Positions 1 through 6,292 of a stretch of 6,299 bases of DNA are shown in pieces. The position numbers and the translations under genes are program-made. Location: positions 1 to 6,299 of the forward strand of contig JANWKD010000091.1 in the NCBI GenBank assembly GCA_025451595.1. The letters run 5' to 3'. Source of the stretch: Candidatus Babeliales bacterium (lineage in GTDB: Bacteria > Babelota > Babeliae > Babelales > JANWKD01). Within the stretch, counting starts at the first letter, position 1; each line of letters begins with the position of its first letter. The notes beneath the pieces are model-generated. The model saw only the letters and a program-made list of their open reading frames with translations. It made no database searches and had not been told where the DNA came from.

Positions 1-2
1 AA

Positions 3-596
3 ATATTAAAATCGTTTTTTTGCCTATTGTCTATTGTCTATTGCCTTGTTGCATGCAACAGTGAATATCATCCTGAAACAAAAAGAAAAGGTTATTTCAA
101 AATTGATTTTCCTGAAAAAAAATACCAGTTATTCGATCAACCCGGCTATCCCTATTCATTTGAATATCCTGCGTATGCTAAAGTGATCAAAGATTCTACC
201 TTTTTTGGAGATAGAGCCGGAGATTGGTGGATCAACATTGATTTACCTCGTTTTGCAGGCCGCATTTATGTCAGTTATAAAGAAATTCATTCCCGCAATA
301 ACCTGGATTCATTGGTGAATGATGCTTTTAAAATGGCTTATAAAAAACATTCAGATATCTCAACCGGCATTACCGATAGCTTGATAAAAACTTCGAATAA
401 CGCCGAAGGCCTTTATTTTAGTCTCGCAGGTAATACCGCTACTGCCAACCAGTTTTTTCTTACTGATTCTACCAAACATTTTTTAAGAGGCGCTTTATAT
501 TTTGATGCCACTCCTAATGCTGATTCGCTGGGCATAGTAAATGATTTTTTAAAAAAAGATTTGCAGCATCTTATTAATACGTTGAGATGGAAATAA
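3..596 (+). CDS. gldD: GldD-like gliding motility / T9SS-associated lipoprotein (5' partial)
   Basis: Resembles GldD, an outer-envelope lipoprotein of Bacteroidota. In Flavobacterium it is needed for gliding and, with other Gld lipoproteins, for a working type IX secretion system. The frame is open to the left window edge: codons from base 3 read ILKSFFCLLSIVYCLVAC, giving a Lys, a hydrophobic stretch and a lipobox LVAC whose Cys codon is at 54-56. The first apparent start (TTG at 27) lies inside this signal peptide, so the true start is probably just outside the window. The mature part shows GldD-like blocks: GYFKIDFPEKKYQ, PYSFEYPAYAKV, a WINIDLP stretch followed by IYVSYKEI, and GNTATANQFFLTDSTKHFLRGALYF. 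About 180 mature residues is close to the usual family length. In Flavobacterium gldE precedes gldD, so a gldE-like gene may lie to the left (inference). The gene is followed directly by a terminator region. The signal-peptide coding region contains a 7-bp tandem repeat. Confidence 0.88.
   Translation: MLKSFFCLLSIVYCLVACNSEYHPETKRKGYFKIDFPEKKYQLFDQPGYPYSFEYPAYAKVIKDSTFFGDRAGDWWINIDLPRFAGRIYVSYKEIHSRNNLDSLVNDAFKMAYKKHSDISTGITDSLIKTSNNAEGLYFSLAGNTATANQFFLTDSTKHFLRGALYFDATPNADSLGIVNDFLKKDLQHLINTLRWK
24..44 (+). repeat. Three tandem 7-bp units (CTATTGY) in the gldD signal-peptide coding region
   Basis: Units at 24-30 and 31-37 are CTATTGT and the unit at 38-44 is CTATTGC. A run of seven T (15-21) lies just before them. 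Because 7 is not a multiple of 3, gain or loss of one unit would shift the frame before the lipobox Cys. Three units span exactly seven codons, so the present number keeps the frame open to the left edge. The repeat is seen directly; any functional role is inference. Confidence 0.75.
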
Positions 597-623
597 AAAA
601 AATCCCGACGCTTACTGTCGGGA
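595..623 (-). terminator. Intrinsic terminator for the minus-strand genes
   Basis: A perfect 7-bp stem (TCCCGAC at 603-609, GTCGGGA at 617-623) encloses a 7-nt loop. Read on the minus strand it is followed by eight T (complement of A595-A602), the classic form of a rho-independent terminator. It would end transcription of the 1140-664 gene and its upstream partner. The T-tract overlaps the last bases of the gldD stop codon (594-596), so the convergent ends are packed tightly. Confidence 0.75.
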
Positions 624-624
624 C

Positions 625-663
625 AGAGCAAATCACCGTATGCTTGCTTTGCTCTTATTTTTT
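625..663 (+). terminator. Intrinsic terminator for gldD
   Basis: A perfect 8-bp stem (AGAGCAAA at 625-632 with TTTGCTCT at 648-655) encloses a 15-nt loop. It is followed on the plus strand by TA and six T (658-663), ending at the stop codon of the convergent gene (664-666). It is A/T-richer than the neighbouring 603-623 hairpin and has a larger loop, so it is weaker. The two hairpins lie side by side and could form together. Confidence 0.6.
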
Positions 664-1140
664 CTATAGGGAATCCTTTGGAACCATTTTGCCGGGTTCT
701 CCTATCTTCAATTGCTCAAGCTTAAATTCTTTTTCAAGATATTTTCGCTCCAGCGGCGCCCGGCTGAATAATTTGTAGTTTATTTTTTTTGTCCGTTTAT
801 CATTTCTGGATACTACCTCATTCAAAGAAACATCCGACATCTTTTTTTCCAGCATTGTTTCATCTTTTGTTATTACTGGTTCTTTATTTATCACTTTACC
901 TTCAATAATCTCATCCTTCTTTGGGATTAGTTTTTTGACGCCAGCTTTTTCTTTTATTTCCGGTTCCTTTTTTTCAGTAGTGTTTTCAGTACGCTTGATA
1001 TCACTTACTAATTCTGTTGTTTCCTTTGAGTCATACATTCTTACAAGCTCTTTATTATGATTTGTTTTTTTATAATCAACAAAACCATAAATACCTGCGC
1101 CGATCATCAACGTGGCGCCGACGTACAAAATTGATTTCAT
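664..1140 (-). CDS. Small Lys/Glu-rich single-anchor membrane protein, function unknown
   Basis: 158 residues starting at ATG (1140). I do not recognise the family. Residues 3-21 form one hydrophobic, glycine-rich segment (G8, G14, G16, G19), best read as an uncleaved anchor because no cleavage motif or lipobox Cys follows. Residues 22-120 are strongly charged, rich in Lys and Glu, with no Cys and few aromatics, as expected for a disordered stalk or linker. The C-terminal part (about 120-145, around SRAPLE at 126-131) is denser in hydrophobic residues and could be a short folded or partner-binding element. Lys lies on both sides of the anchor, so topology is unclear. The gene sits 38 bp after the DUF2306 gene on the same strand and is followed by a strong terminator, so the two may share a transcript. 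A clean stop, an ATG start and a length of 158 codons support a real gene. Confidence 0.7.
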   Translation of the reverse strand: MKSILYVGATLMIGAGIYGFVDYKKTNHNKELVRMYDSKETTELVSDIKRTENTTEKKEPEIKEKAGVKKLIPKKDEIIEGKVINKEPVITKDETMLEKKMSDVSLNEVVSRNDKRTKKINYKLFSRAPLERKYLEKEFKLEQLKIGEPGKMVPKDSL

Positions 1141-1161
1141 GTTTTTAAGTTTATTTGTTTA

Positions 1162-1190
1162 AAAATTTAAAGCCAGAACTAGATAGCAAA
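1162..1190 (-). promoter_or_regulatory. Possible Bacteroidota-type promoter for the 664-1140 gene
   Basis: On the minus strand, TTTG (1190-1187) is followed after 17 bases by TAAATTTT (1169-1162), one mismatch from the Bacteroidota -7 consensus TAnnTTTG. It would start transcription about 15-20 bases before the ATG at 1140. The -33 element overlaps the 3' end of the DUF2306 gene. In such AT-rich DNA this match could easily arise by chance, and read-through from the upstream gene is an alternative. Confidence 0.25.
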
Positions 1191-1853
1191 ACTTTTTAAA
1201 TAGGATTTGCTTTTCCGATAAATGATCCACTCCGCAAAAAGCATATTGCCAATTACACTGATCCAAAGCGACAGCTCATAATTTTCCAAATGGCCCCAAT
1301 CGAGCAAATAAAAAACAATATGATACACCCGGAACGTAACAGCGGTCATTGTCATAGCATAGCTTCGTATCATCCATATTTTGTGGGCCAATACATTTTT
1401 CTTATGAATAGTGGTTAGACCATTGAGCGTAGTATAAAACCAAAAGCCTGCCATGAACATAAATAATACTCTTTCCCAAAAACTTCCCTTAGCAAAAAAA
1501 GACATATACAAACCGGTAGGAGCACCAAGAAATAGGACGACGGCTACATACAGTTTACCTGACCAACGATGAATGGCTTTTGATTTTTTTAAAATATATC
1601 TGGAAAATTGTATGAGTGCAGTTATGATACAGACCGAACCAGCAAAAATGTGAACATAAAAACAAGTATTATAAAAATTACTTTTAAATAAAATCGTTCG
1701 TTCTTCAATGAAACTAAAATCCTTGCTGAAAGAAAAATAAGGAAGGGTATTATATACAAGAAGCAAACTCAGAAAAGCGACCGGCAACCAAAACAACATT
1801 TGGAAAAGAACCTTTACCGATTTTTGAAAGGTAATTATTCGGGTGTTTTGCAT
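1179..1853 (-). CDS. DUF2306-type multi-pass membrane protein
   Basis: 224 residues from ATG at 1853, with about six hydrophobic segments (roughly 14-34, 62-84, 101-119, 127-146, 164-184 and 192-211). The pattern fits DUF2306 membrane proteins: H68 in a segment beginning YVHIFAGSV, a short basic loop to H95-R96-W97-S98-G99-K-L-Y, a tryptophan/threonine segment (W138 to T147), then H157-K-I-W-M-I-R-S-Y-A with R175 and H178 in the next helix. These conserved His/Arg positions at membrane boundaries suggest a ligand- or cofactor-binding integral membrane protein, but the family has no established function that I know of. The leader is not SD-like. It is divergent from the DUF3109 gene across 148 bp and lies upstream of the small anchored protein on the same strand. 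Confidence 0.78.
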   Translation of the reverse strand: MQNTRIITFQKSVKVLFQMLFWLPVAFLSLLLVYNTLPYFSFSKDFSFIEERTILFKSNFYNTCFYVHIFAGSVCIITALIQFSRYILKKSKAIHRWSGKLYVAVVLFLGAPTGLYMSFFAKGSFWERVLFMFMAGFWFYTTLNGLTTIHKKNVLAHKIWMIRSYAMTMTAVTFRVYHIVFYLLDWGHLENYELSLWISVIGNMLFAEWIIYRKSKSYLKSFAI

Positions 1854-1885
1854 ACAGTGGTTTGAATCTTGGGATGCAATGGCCG

Positions 1886-1895
1886 GAAATATTTC
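1886..1895. promoter_or_regulatory. 10-bp perfect palindrome in the divergent intergenic region
   Basis: GAAATATTTC is a perfect inverted repeat without spacer, 33 bp upstream of the DUF2306 ATG. It could be an operator half-site pair for the minus-strand gene. It does not extend beyond 10 bp and is AT-rich, so chance is a good explanation. The rest of the 1854-2001 gap shows a GGAGTTT direct repeat (1913-1919 and 1926-1932) and the plus-strand -7 box. Confidence 0.15.
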
Positions 1896-1977
1896 ACAAA
1901 CAATGGTCGTTAGGAGTTTGTTAAAGGAGTTTTTGTTCAGACTATCTAACGGATTCTCTTTAGCACCGAGAATAGAT

Positions 1978-1985
1978 TATTTTTG
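1978..1985 (+). promoter_or_regulatory. Bacteroidota -7 promoter box for the 2002-5329 gene run
   Basis: TATTTTTG matches the Bacteroidota sigma-ABfr -7 consensus TAnnTTTG exactly. The -33 element is weak: the best candidate is TTTA at 1959-1962, with a spacer of only 15 bases. Transcription would begin near 1990-1993, giving a leader of about 10 nt before the TTG start at 2002. Its position immediately ahead of the first gene of a tight gene run supports the call. Confidence 0.45.
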
Positions 1986-2001
1986 TTTAAAATAGTGGCT
2001 T

Positions 2002-2595
2002 TTGATAGCAATTGATAATATATTGGTTAGTGATAATGTGGTTGAAAAACAATTCGTTTGTGATCTTGCTAAATGCAAAGGTGGCTGCTGTGAAGAAGGT
2101 GATGCAGGAGCTCCACTGGATGAGAACGAACTTGATACAGTGATGGTATTGTATGAAAAAATTAAATCTTACCTAACGCAGGCTTCCATTGCCGAAATAG
2201 AAAAGAAAGGAAAATATGTTTATCATAAAGAGTTTGGTTGGGTCACGCCAACATTAGGCAATGATAAAGAAATCTGTGTTTATGGCTCTCGCGACGAAAA
2301 GGGAATTATCAAATGCGCATTTGAACAGGCTTATTATGATGGAGTGATCGGGTGGAAAAAGCCAATTAGCTGTCATTTATTTCCCGTGATTACAAAAAAG
2401 GGCAAACATGGTGATTATGATAGAGTAAATTATGAGCCAAGAGAAAGACTGTGTAAACCGGCCTGTTCGTTAGGCAAAAAACTGGAGGTGCCAGTTTACG
2501 AATTTTTAAAAGAAGCATTGATCAGGAAATATGGAGAAGATTTCTATAATGCTTTGGATAAAATGGCGAATCTTCGAACTAAAGAAAAAAAATAA
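2002..2595 (+). CDS. DUF3109 family cysteine-cluster protein
   Basis: 197 residues. The N-terminus (IDNILVSDNVVEKQFVCDLAKCKGGCCEEGDAGAPL by motif) and later blocks such as KKPISCHLFPV and LIRKYGEDFY fit the DUF3109 family, related to YkgJ-type CxxxCC proteins presumed to bind a metal or Fe-S centre. Nine Cys are visible: C20, C25, C29, C30 in the N-terminal cluster, then C92, C105, C124 (in SCH, with H125), C151 and C155. No signal peptide or membrane segment is seen, so it is cytoplasmic. The start is TTG at 2002: an in-frame stop lies at 1993-1995, the next ATG is codon 48, after the first Cys cluster, and family members begin at the same point with M-I-x-I-D. It follows a good -7 box and is 22 bp ahead of the LutB-like gene, so co-transcription is likely. 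The biochemical role is unknown; a link to Fe-S or metal handling is inference. Confidence 0.87.
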   Translation: MIAIDNILVSDNVVEKQFVCDLAKCKGGCCEEGDAGAPLDENELDTVMVLYEKIKSYLTQASIAEIEKKGKYVYHKEFGWVTPTLGNDKEICVYGSRDEKGIIKCAFEQAYYDGVIGWKKPISCHLFPVITKKGKHGDYDRVNYEPRERLCKPACSLGKKLEVPVYEFLKEALIRKYGEDFYNALDKMANLRTKEKK

Positions 2596-2617
2596 ACGAA
2601 CCAAATAAAATTACATC

Positions 2618-3997
2618 TTGAAAGAAACTGCTTCAAATTTTATTGCAAAAAGTACAGACAAGGCAGCCGATAGGGAACATCGGCGCAAAATCAATTTCAA
2701 TATTGGAAAGTATAATAGCGTTGTTCCGATTGGTAAACAACAGTTCAGTGATGTTAACCTTGCAAGGGAAAGGGCAAAGAATCTAAAATGGAAAGCATTG
2801 GAAACACTGGATAACCAGTTAGAAACTTTTGAAGTAGCCATTACAAAAAGGGGAGCTAAAGTGATCTGGGCAGAAGATGCACAACAAGCTTTGGAAGCAG
2901 TTCAGAAAATTTGCGAAGAGAAAAAATGTAAAACGTTGGTGAAGAGCAAGAGTATGGTGACAGAAGAAATTCACTTAAATAAATTCTTAGAAAAAATCGG
3001 AATCGAAAGTGTAGAGACTGATCTCGGTGAATATATTCAGCAATTGGATGGTGAAGCTCCCTATCATATTGTAACACCTGCTATGCATAAAAGCAAAGAG
3101 GATGTAGCAAAGCTTTTTGCCGAAAAATTAGGTACCGATCCAAACCTTACACCGGAAGAATTAACATTAGTGGCTAGGCAGGTATTGCGTGAAAAATATA
3201 CAAAGGCTGAAGTGGGTATTACTGGCGCCAATTTTATCATTGCAGATATTGGTGCCATCGCTGTTACAGAAAATGAAGGCAATGCAAGATTAAGTTGTGC
3301 CTGGCCAAAAACGCATATTGTAATTACCGGTATTGAAAAAGTAATTCCTTCCATGAATGACCTTGCGTTGTTCTGGCCTTTGCTTGCGACTTATGGTACA
3401 GGACAACGGGTAACTGTTTACAGTACGATCATTACTGGTCCAAAACAGGAAAATGAAACCGACGGCCCTGAGGATATGTATGTGATTCTATTGGATAATG
3501 GGCGCACCAATATCCTGGCAAATGAAAAACAACGGGAAAGTTTATACTGTATTCGTTGCGGAGCTTGTTTGAATGCATGTCCTGTTTATAAAAATATCGG
3601 TGGACATACTTATGCAACAGCTTATAGCGGGCCGATCGGTTCTGTCATTACCCCCCATTTAAAAGAAATGGATCAATGGAAACATTTGAGTTATGCTTCT
3701 TCTCTTTGTGGTAACTGTACCGAAGTATGTGCTGTAAAAATTAATCTGCATGAATTGCTTTTGGAAAACCGGCATGAGGCGGTAGACGAAGGCAATAGTT
3801 CCTTTGTTGAGCGAACGGCCTGGAAAATGTGGAAGCAAGGCATGCTTCGCCGTAAATGGATGAATATGGCAGGTGGCGCTACAAAAAACTGGGTCGTCAA
3901 TAGCCTGGTAAAGGGCTGGAAAGAACATCGCGGCAATATGGAGTTTCCAAAGAAATCATTCAATCAATTGTGGAAAGAGAAATATGGAAACAGGTAA
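2618..3997 (+). CDS. lutB: LutB-like iron-sulfur lactate utilization protein (LUD domain + 2x[4Fe-4S])
   Basis: 459 residues, the usual length for LutB/LldF/YkgF. In LutABC systems LutB is the Fe-S electron-transfer subunit of the cytoplasmic L-lactate oxidation complex that yields pyruvate. The N-terminal two thirds (about 60-290) is the LUD domain, with G200-ITGANFIIADIGAIAVTENEGN and ARLSCAWPKTHIVI signatures. A ferredoxin-type segment follows: C311-x2-C314-x2-C317-x3-C321-P, then C364-x2-C367-x3-C371. In the second motif the usual Pro after the last Cys is Ala372. The C-terminal 70 residues fit the LutB C-terminal domain (DUF3390). The start is TTG at 2618: an in-frame stop is at 2606-2608, and no ATG occurs before about codon 121. 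It lies 22 bp after the DUF3109 gene and 27 bp before the deacetylase-like gene. No lutA or lutC is in the window, so the substrate is inferred from family only; another 2-hydroxyacid is possible. Confidence 0.9.
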   Translation: MKETASNFIAKSTDKAADREHRRKINFNIGKYNSVVPIGKQQFSDVNLARERAKNLKWKALETLDNQLETFEVAITKRGAKVIWAEDAQQALEAVQKICEEKKCKTLVKSKSMVTEEIHLNKFLEKIGIESVETDLGEYIQQLDGEAPYHIVTPAMHKSKEDVAKLFAEKLGTDPNLTPEELTLVARQVLREKYTKAEVGITGANFIIADIGAIAVTENEGNARLSCAWPKTHIVITGIEKVIPSMNDLALFWPLLATYGTGQRVTVYSTIITGPKQENETDGPEDMYVILLDNGRTNILANEKQRESLYCIRCGACLNACPVYKNIGGHTYATAYSGPIGSVITPHLKEMDQWKHLSYASSLCGNCTEVCAVKINLHELLLENRHEAVDEGNSSFVERTAWKMWKQGMLRRKWMNMAGGATKNWVVNSLVKGWKEHRGNMEFPKKSFNQLWKEKYGNR

Positions 3998-4024
3998 TTA
4001 AGTTTGCTGTAACCATTTAATACA

Positions 4025-5329
4025 TTGCTTCTCTATAGTCATATCATTTCTCCACGCCTGCAATACATCTCTGATTTTATTGGAAAAGAAATTTTAAATG
4101 ACCCTTTTCATATAACTAGTGATAAAGAAGCATACAAGCAATCTGCAGGAGCAAAAATCAGTTACAGCAATGAAAGAATTGAAAACACTGAATACTGGCT
4201 GAAACCACATTCCTTACTTTTTGAAAAAGACATTAAACAGCAATCAATAGAATGTTTTGATTCCAATGGGCAAAAATTTTTTTTTAAGACCGAAGGCGAT
4301 TTTCCATTTGACATTTTCGCTGCCAGTTTTTATCTATTGAGCCGCTATGAAGAATATTTACCGCATCAAAAAGATATGTATGGTCGCTATGCTCATGAGA
4401 ACTCATTGGCTTTTAAGGAAGGATTTCTACATATTCCTTTAGTTAATTTCTGGCTAAAAGAATTTAAAAGATCATTAAAGGAAAAATTCCCAACCCTCGA
4501 GCTTCGAATCTCAACCTTCGAATTACTCCTAACTTATGATATTGATGAAGCCTTTTCATATAAGAATAAAACTTTTCGAAGAACAGCCGGTGGGTTTTTA
4601 AAAGATGCTTTAAAAGGTCAATGGTCAAAGATCATTGAAAGGATACACGTATTGAAAGGAAAAAAGAAAGACCCTTATGATTCTTTTGAATGGACAGATG
4701 ATTTGCATCGCCGGTATAATCTGAAACCATTGTATTTTTTTTTGGTGGCTCCAAAAAATGTTGAATACGATAAAAATATTCTGCCAGGGGAAAATGAAAT
4801 GCGGGACCTTATAAGAAAACATGCTTCTCTATACAGGGTCGGTATCCATCCGTCCTGGCAGTGTGGAGACAAGCCATTGCTTATAAATTCTGAAATAAAA
4901 ACATTAGAAAATATTACGGGAAATAAAATCACTATATCGAGAAGGCACTATTTAAAGTTTACTTTGCCTCAAACATTTCGACGTATGATAGAGGCAGGTA
5001 TCACGGAAGAGCATTCAATGAGCTATGCAAGTATCAATGGCTTCAGGGCTTCTGTTGCTTCGCCATTTTATTGGTATGATCTTGAAAGGGAGAAAACCAC
5101 CGGACTCTTATTGTATCCATTTTGTTTAATGGACGCTAACTCTTTTTACGAGCAAAAATTCACAGCACAACAGGCGTTGGATGAGATGCGGCAATACTAC
5201 CAAATTATAAAATCGGTTAATGGCCTGATGATTACTTTATGGCATAATAATTTTTTCGGAACTGATAAATCCTTCGCGGGATGGAAGGAAATATATGAGC
5301 AGTTCATTAAGGAAATAAATCAGCGTTGA
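4025..5329 (+). CDS. DUF7033 / polysaccharide-deacetylase-like protein
   Basis: 434 residues. The N-terminal half (about 1-160, with FDIFAASFYLLSRYEEYLPH at its core) fits the Bacteroidota DUF7033 domain, and the rest fits a divergent NodB-type polysaccharide deacetylase fold. Candidate metal or catalytic residues are D172 and D174 in TYDIDEA, H275 in GIHPSW, R306-R307-H308 and H407 in LWHNN. The block around 330-341 (EHSMSYASINGFRAS) matches the NodB motif containing a substrate-groove Arg (R341). Such enzymes remove N- or O-acetyl groups from cell-surface glycans, but the substrate here is unknown. No signal peptide is visible, so it probably acts in the cytoplasm. The start is TTG at 4025: an in-frame stop lies at 4010-4012, and the MLLYSHIISPRLQYI beginning agrees with relatives. 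It lies 27 bp after lutB and is probably co-transcribed. No clear terminator follows in the 30-bp gap to the convergent gene. Confidence 0.82.
   Translation: MLLYSHIISPRLQYISDFIGKEILNDPFHITSDKEAYKQSAGAKISYSNERIENTEYWLKPHSLLFEKDIKQQSIECFDSNGQKFFFKTEGDFPFDIFAASFYLLSRYEEYLPHQKDMYGRYAHENSLAFKEGFLHIPLVNFWLKEFKRSLKEKFPTLELRISTFELLLTYDIDEAFSYKNKTFRRTAGGFLKDALKGQWSKIIERIHVLKGKKKDPYDSFEWTDDLHRRYNLKPLYFFLVAPKNVEYDKNILPGENEMRDLIRKHASLYRVGIHPSWQCGDKPLLINSEIKTLENITGNKITISRRHYLKFTLPQTFRRMIEAGITEEHSMSYASINGFRASVASPFYWYDLEREKTTGLLLYPFCLMDANSFYEQKFTAQQALDEMRQYYQIIKSVNGLMITLWHNNFFGTDKSFAGWKEIYEQFIKEINQR
4502..4523 (+). repeat. Short direct repeat CTTCGAAT x2 at the domain junction of the deacetylase-like gene
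   Basis: CTTCGAAT occurs at 4502-4509 and 4516-4523, a 14-bp period, with 10 of 14 bases shared across the two units. It encodes part of the linker just before the TYDIDEA motif (residues 170-176) of the deacetylase-like protein. It may mark local slippage or linker expansion; it is short and could be chance. Confidence 0.35.
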
Positions 5330-5359
5330 GATTATTTATGAAGGTACCGTTAGAATATT

Positions 5360-6292
5360 TTATACTCCTTCCGTTTCAGGTTGTTCTTTTGCCGGCATTT
5401 CCTTCGATGCCTTGTTCACCAAATAAACGCCCGATATAGTTACCAATCCTCCTATTGCAATAAAGGCAGTAAGCTTTTCATTAAATATAATCCAACCGCA
5501 TAGTACAGCCACTATCGGGTTAATGTAGGCATAGATAGAAGCTTGCTCGGTAGAAAGATTTTGCAAAGCATATAAATAACAAACAAATGCAATGATGGAA
5601 CCAAATAGGACAAGAAAGCCGATAGCCATCCATGATTGCCAAGGAATTTGTACAAAAGGAACAGCATTGCCGCTTAAATTAGTAAAACTAAATAATGCTA
5701 TTCCCGAAATAAGCATTTGTAACCCTAAACTAAAATACGGATTAAAATGCGCCGCCTGATTCTTCGTATACAGCGTACCAAAGGCCCATGTCAATGTAGC
5801 AATCAGCGATAAAGTAATTCCAAAACGGAAATCAGCAATGAAGAAATCCTGAAGGTGCTCATAAAAAATAATACAAACTCCGCCAAAACCAAGCAATAAG
5901 CCAATAATTGCCGTCATTGAAATTTTTTCTTTTGCAGAAAACAAACCGATCACTACCAACCATAGCGGAAAGATAGCAGCCATAATAGCGCCAAGCCCGG
6001 CCGAAATAAATTGCATGCTCCATGTAGTTAGGCCATTACTCATTACAAAATTCAAAAAACTCAATACAAGAATCGGTATCCATTCTTTTCCTTTCGGAAG
6101 CTTCGTCCCTTTAATTAAAAAGAAAATCACATAGCACAATCCCGCAATTATCTGCCTTATACTCGCCAGTTGCAATGCCGGCATTCTTTTCACACCTTCC
6201 TTCGACGCTATCCACGTAGTACCCCATAGAAAGCAAACCAAGGCCAATGCAAAGATCGCCTTAGCTCTTGTTCCTTTTTTGTGAATGGTCAA
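5360..6292 (-). CDS. EamA / DMT-superfamily transporter (start possibly outside window)
   Basis: 310 residues with about ten hydrophobic helices in two homologous halves: EamA repeat 1 (about 13-143, beginning with LWGTTWIASK at 22-31) and repeat 2 (about 157-293, beginning with TWAFGTLYTKNQA and including STEQASIYAYINPIVAV and the GG-x4-GVYLVN end). This is the layout of 10-TM drug/metabolite exporters in the inner membrane, such as RhaT-, RarD- or YddG-like metabolite efflux proteins. The substrate cannot be read from the sequence. The C-terminal tail after 293 is short, hydrophilic and rich in Lys, Glu and Pro. TTG at 6292 would be the start within the window, but the two codons before it (CCC, AAT) are open to the right edge, so an upstream ATG is possible. 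The next ATG, codon 37, is after helix 1 and too late. The gene converges on the deacetylase-like gene with a 30-bp gap lacking a hairpin. Confidence 0.87.
   Translation of the reverse strand: MTIHKKGTRAKAIFALALVCFLWGTTWIASKEGVKRMPALQLASIRQIIAGLCYVIFFLIKGTKLPKGKEWIPILVLSFLNFVMSNGLTTWSMQFISAGLGAIMAAIFPLWLVVIGLFSAKEKISMTAIIGLLLGFGGVCIIFYEHLQDFFIADFRFGITLSLIATLTWAFGTLYTKNQAAHFNPYFSLGLQMLISGIALFSFTNLSGNAVPFVQIPWQSWMAIGFLVLFGSIIAFVCYLYALQNLSTEQASIYAYINPIVAVLCGWIIFNEKLTAFIAIGGLVTISGVYLVNKASKEMPAKEQPETEGV

Noticed and set aside
27..29. TTG as the start of gldD
   Set aside because: It falls inside the hydrophobic signal peptide; the frame with a Lys and hydrophobic residues continues to the window edge, so the true start is upstream.
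413..778. Open frames at 413-631 (minus) and 587-778 (plus)
   Set aside because: They overlap gldD, the terminator hairpins and the small anchored gene; their translations show no family pattern.
2611..3963. Several minus-strand open frames under the lutB-like gene
   Set aside because: They are antisense shadows of a well-recognised coding region with no plausible protein features of their own.
4625..4932. Minus-strand open frames under the deacetylase-like gene
   Set aside because: Shadows of a coding frame that carries conserved motifs across the same bases.
5315..5339. ATAAAT/ATTTAT inverted repeat at the end of the deacetylase-like gene as a terminator
   Set aside because: The stem is six A/T pairs only with a 13-nt loop and no T-tract after it.
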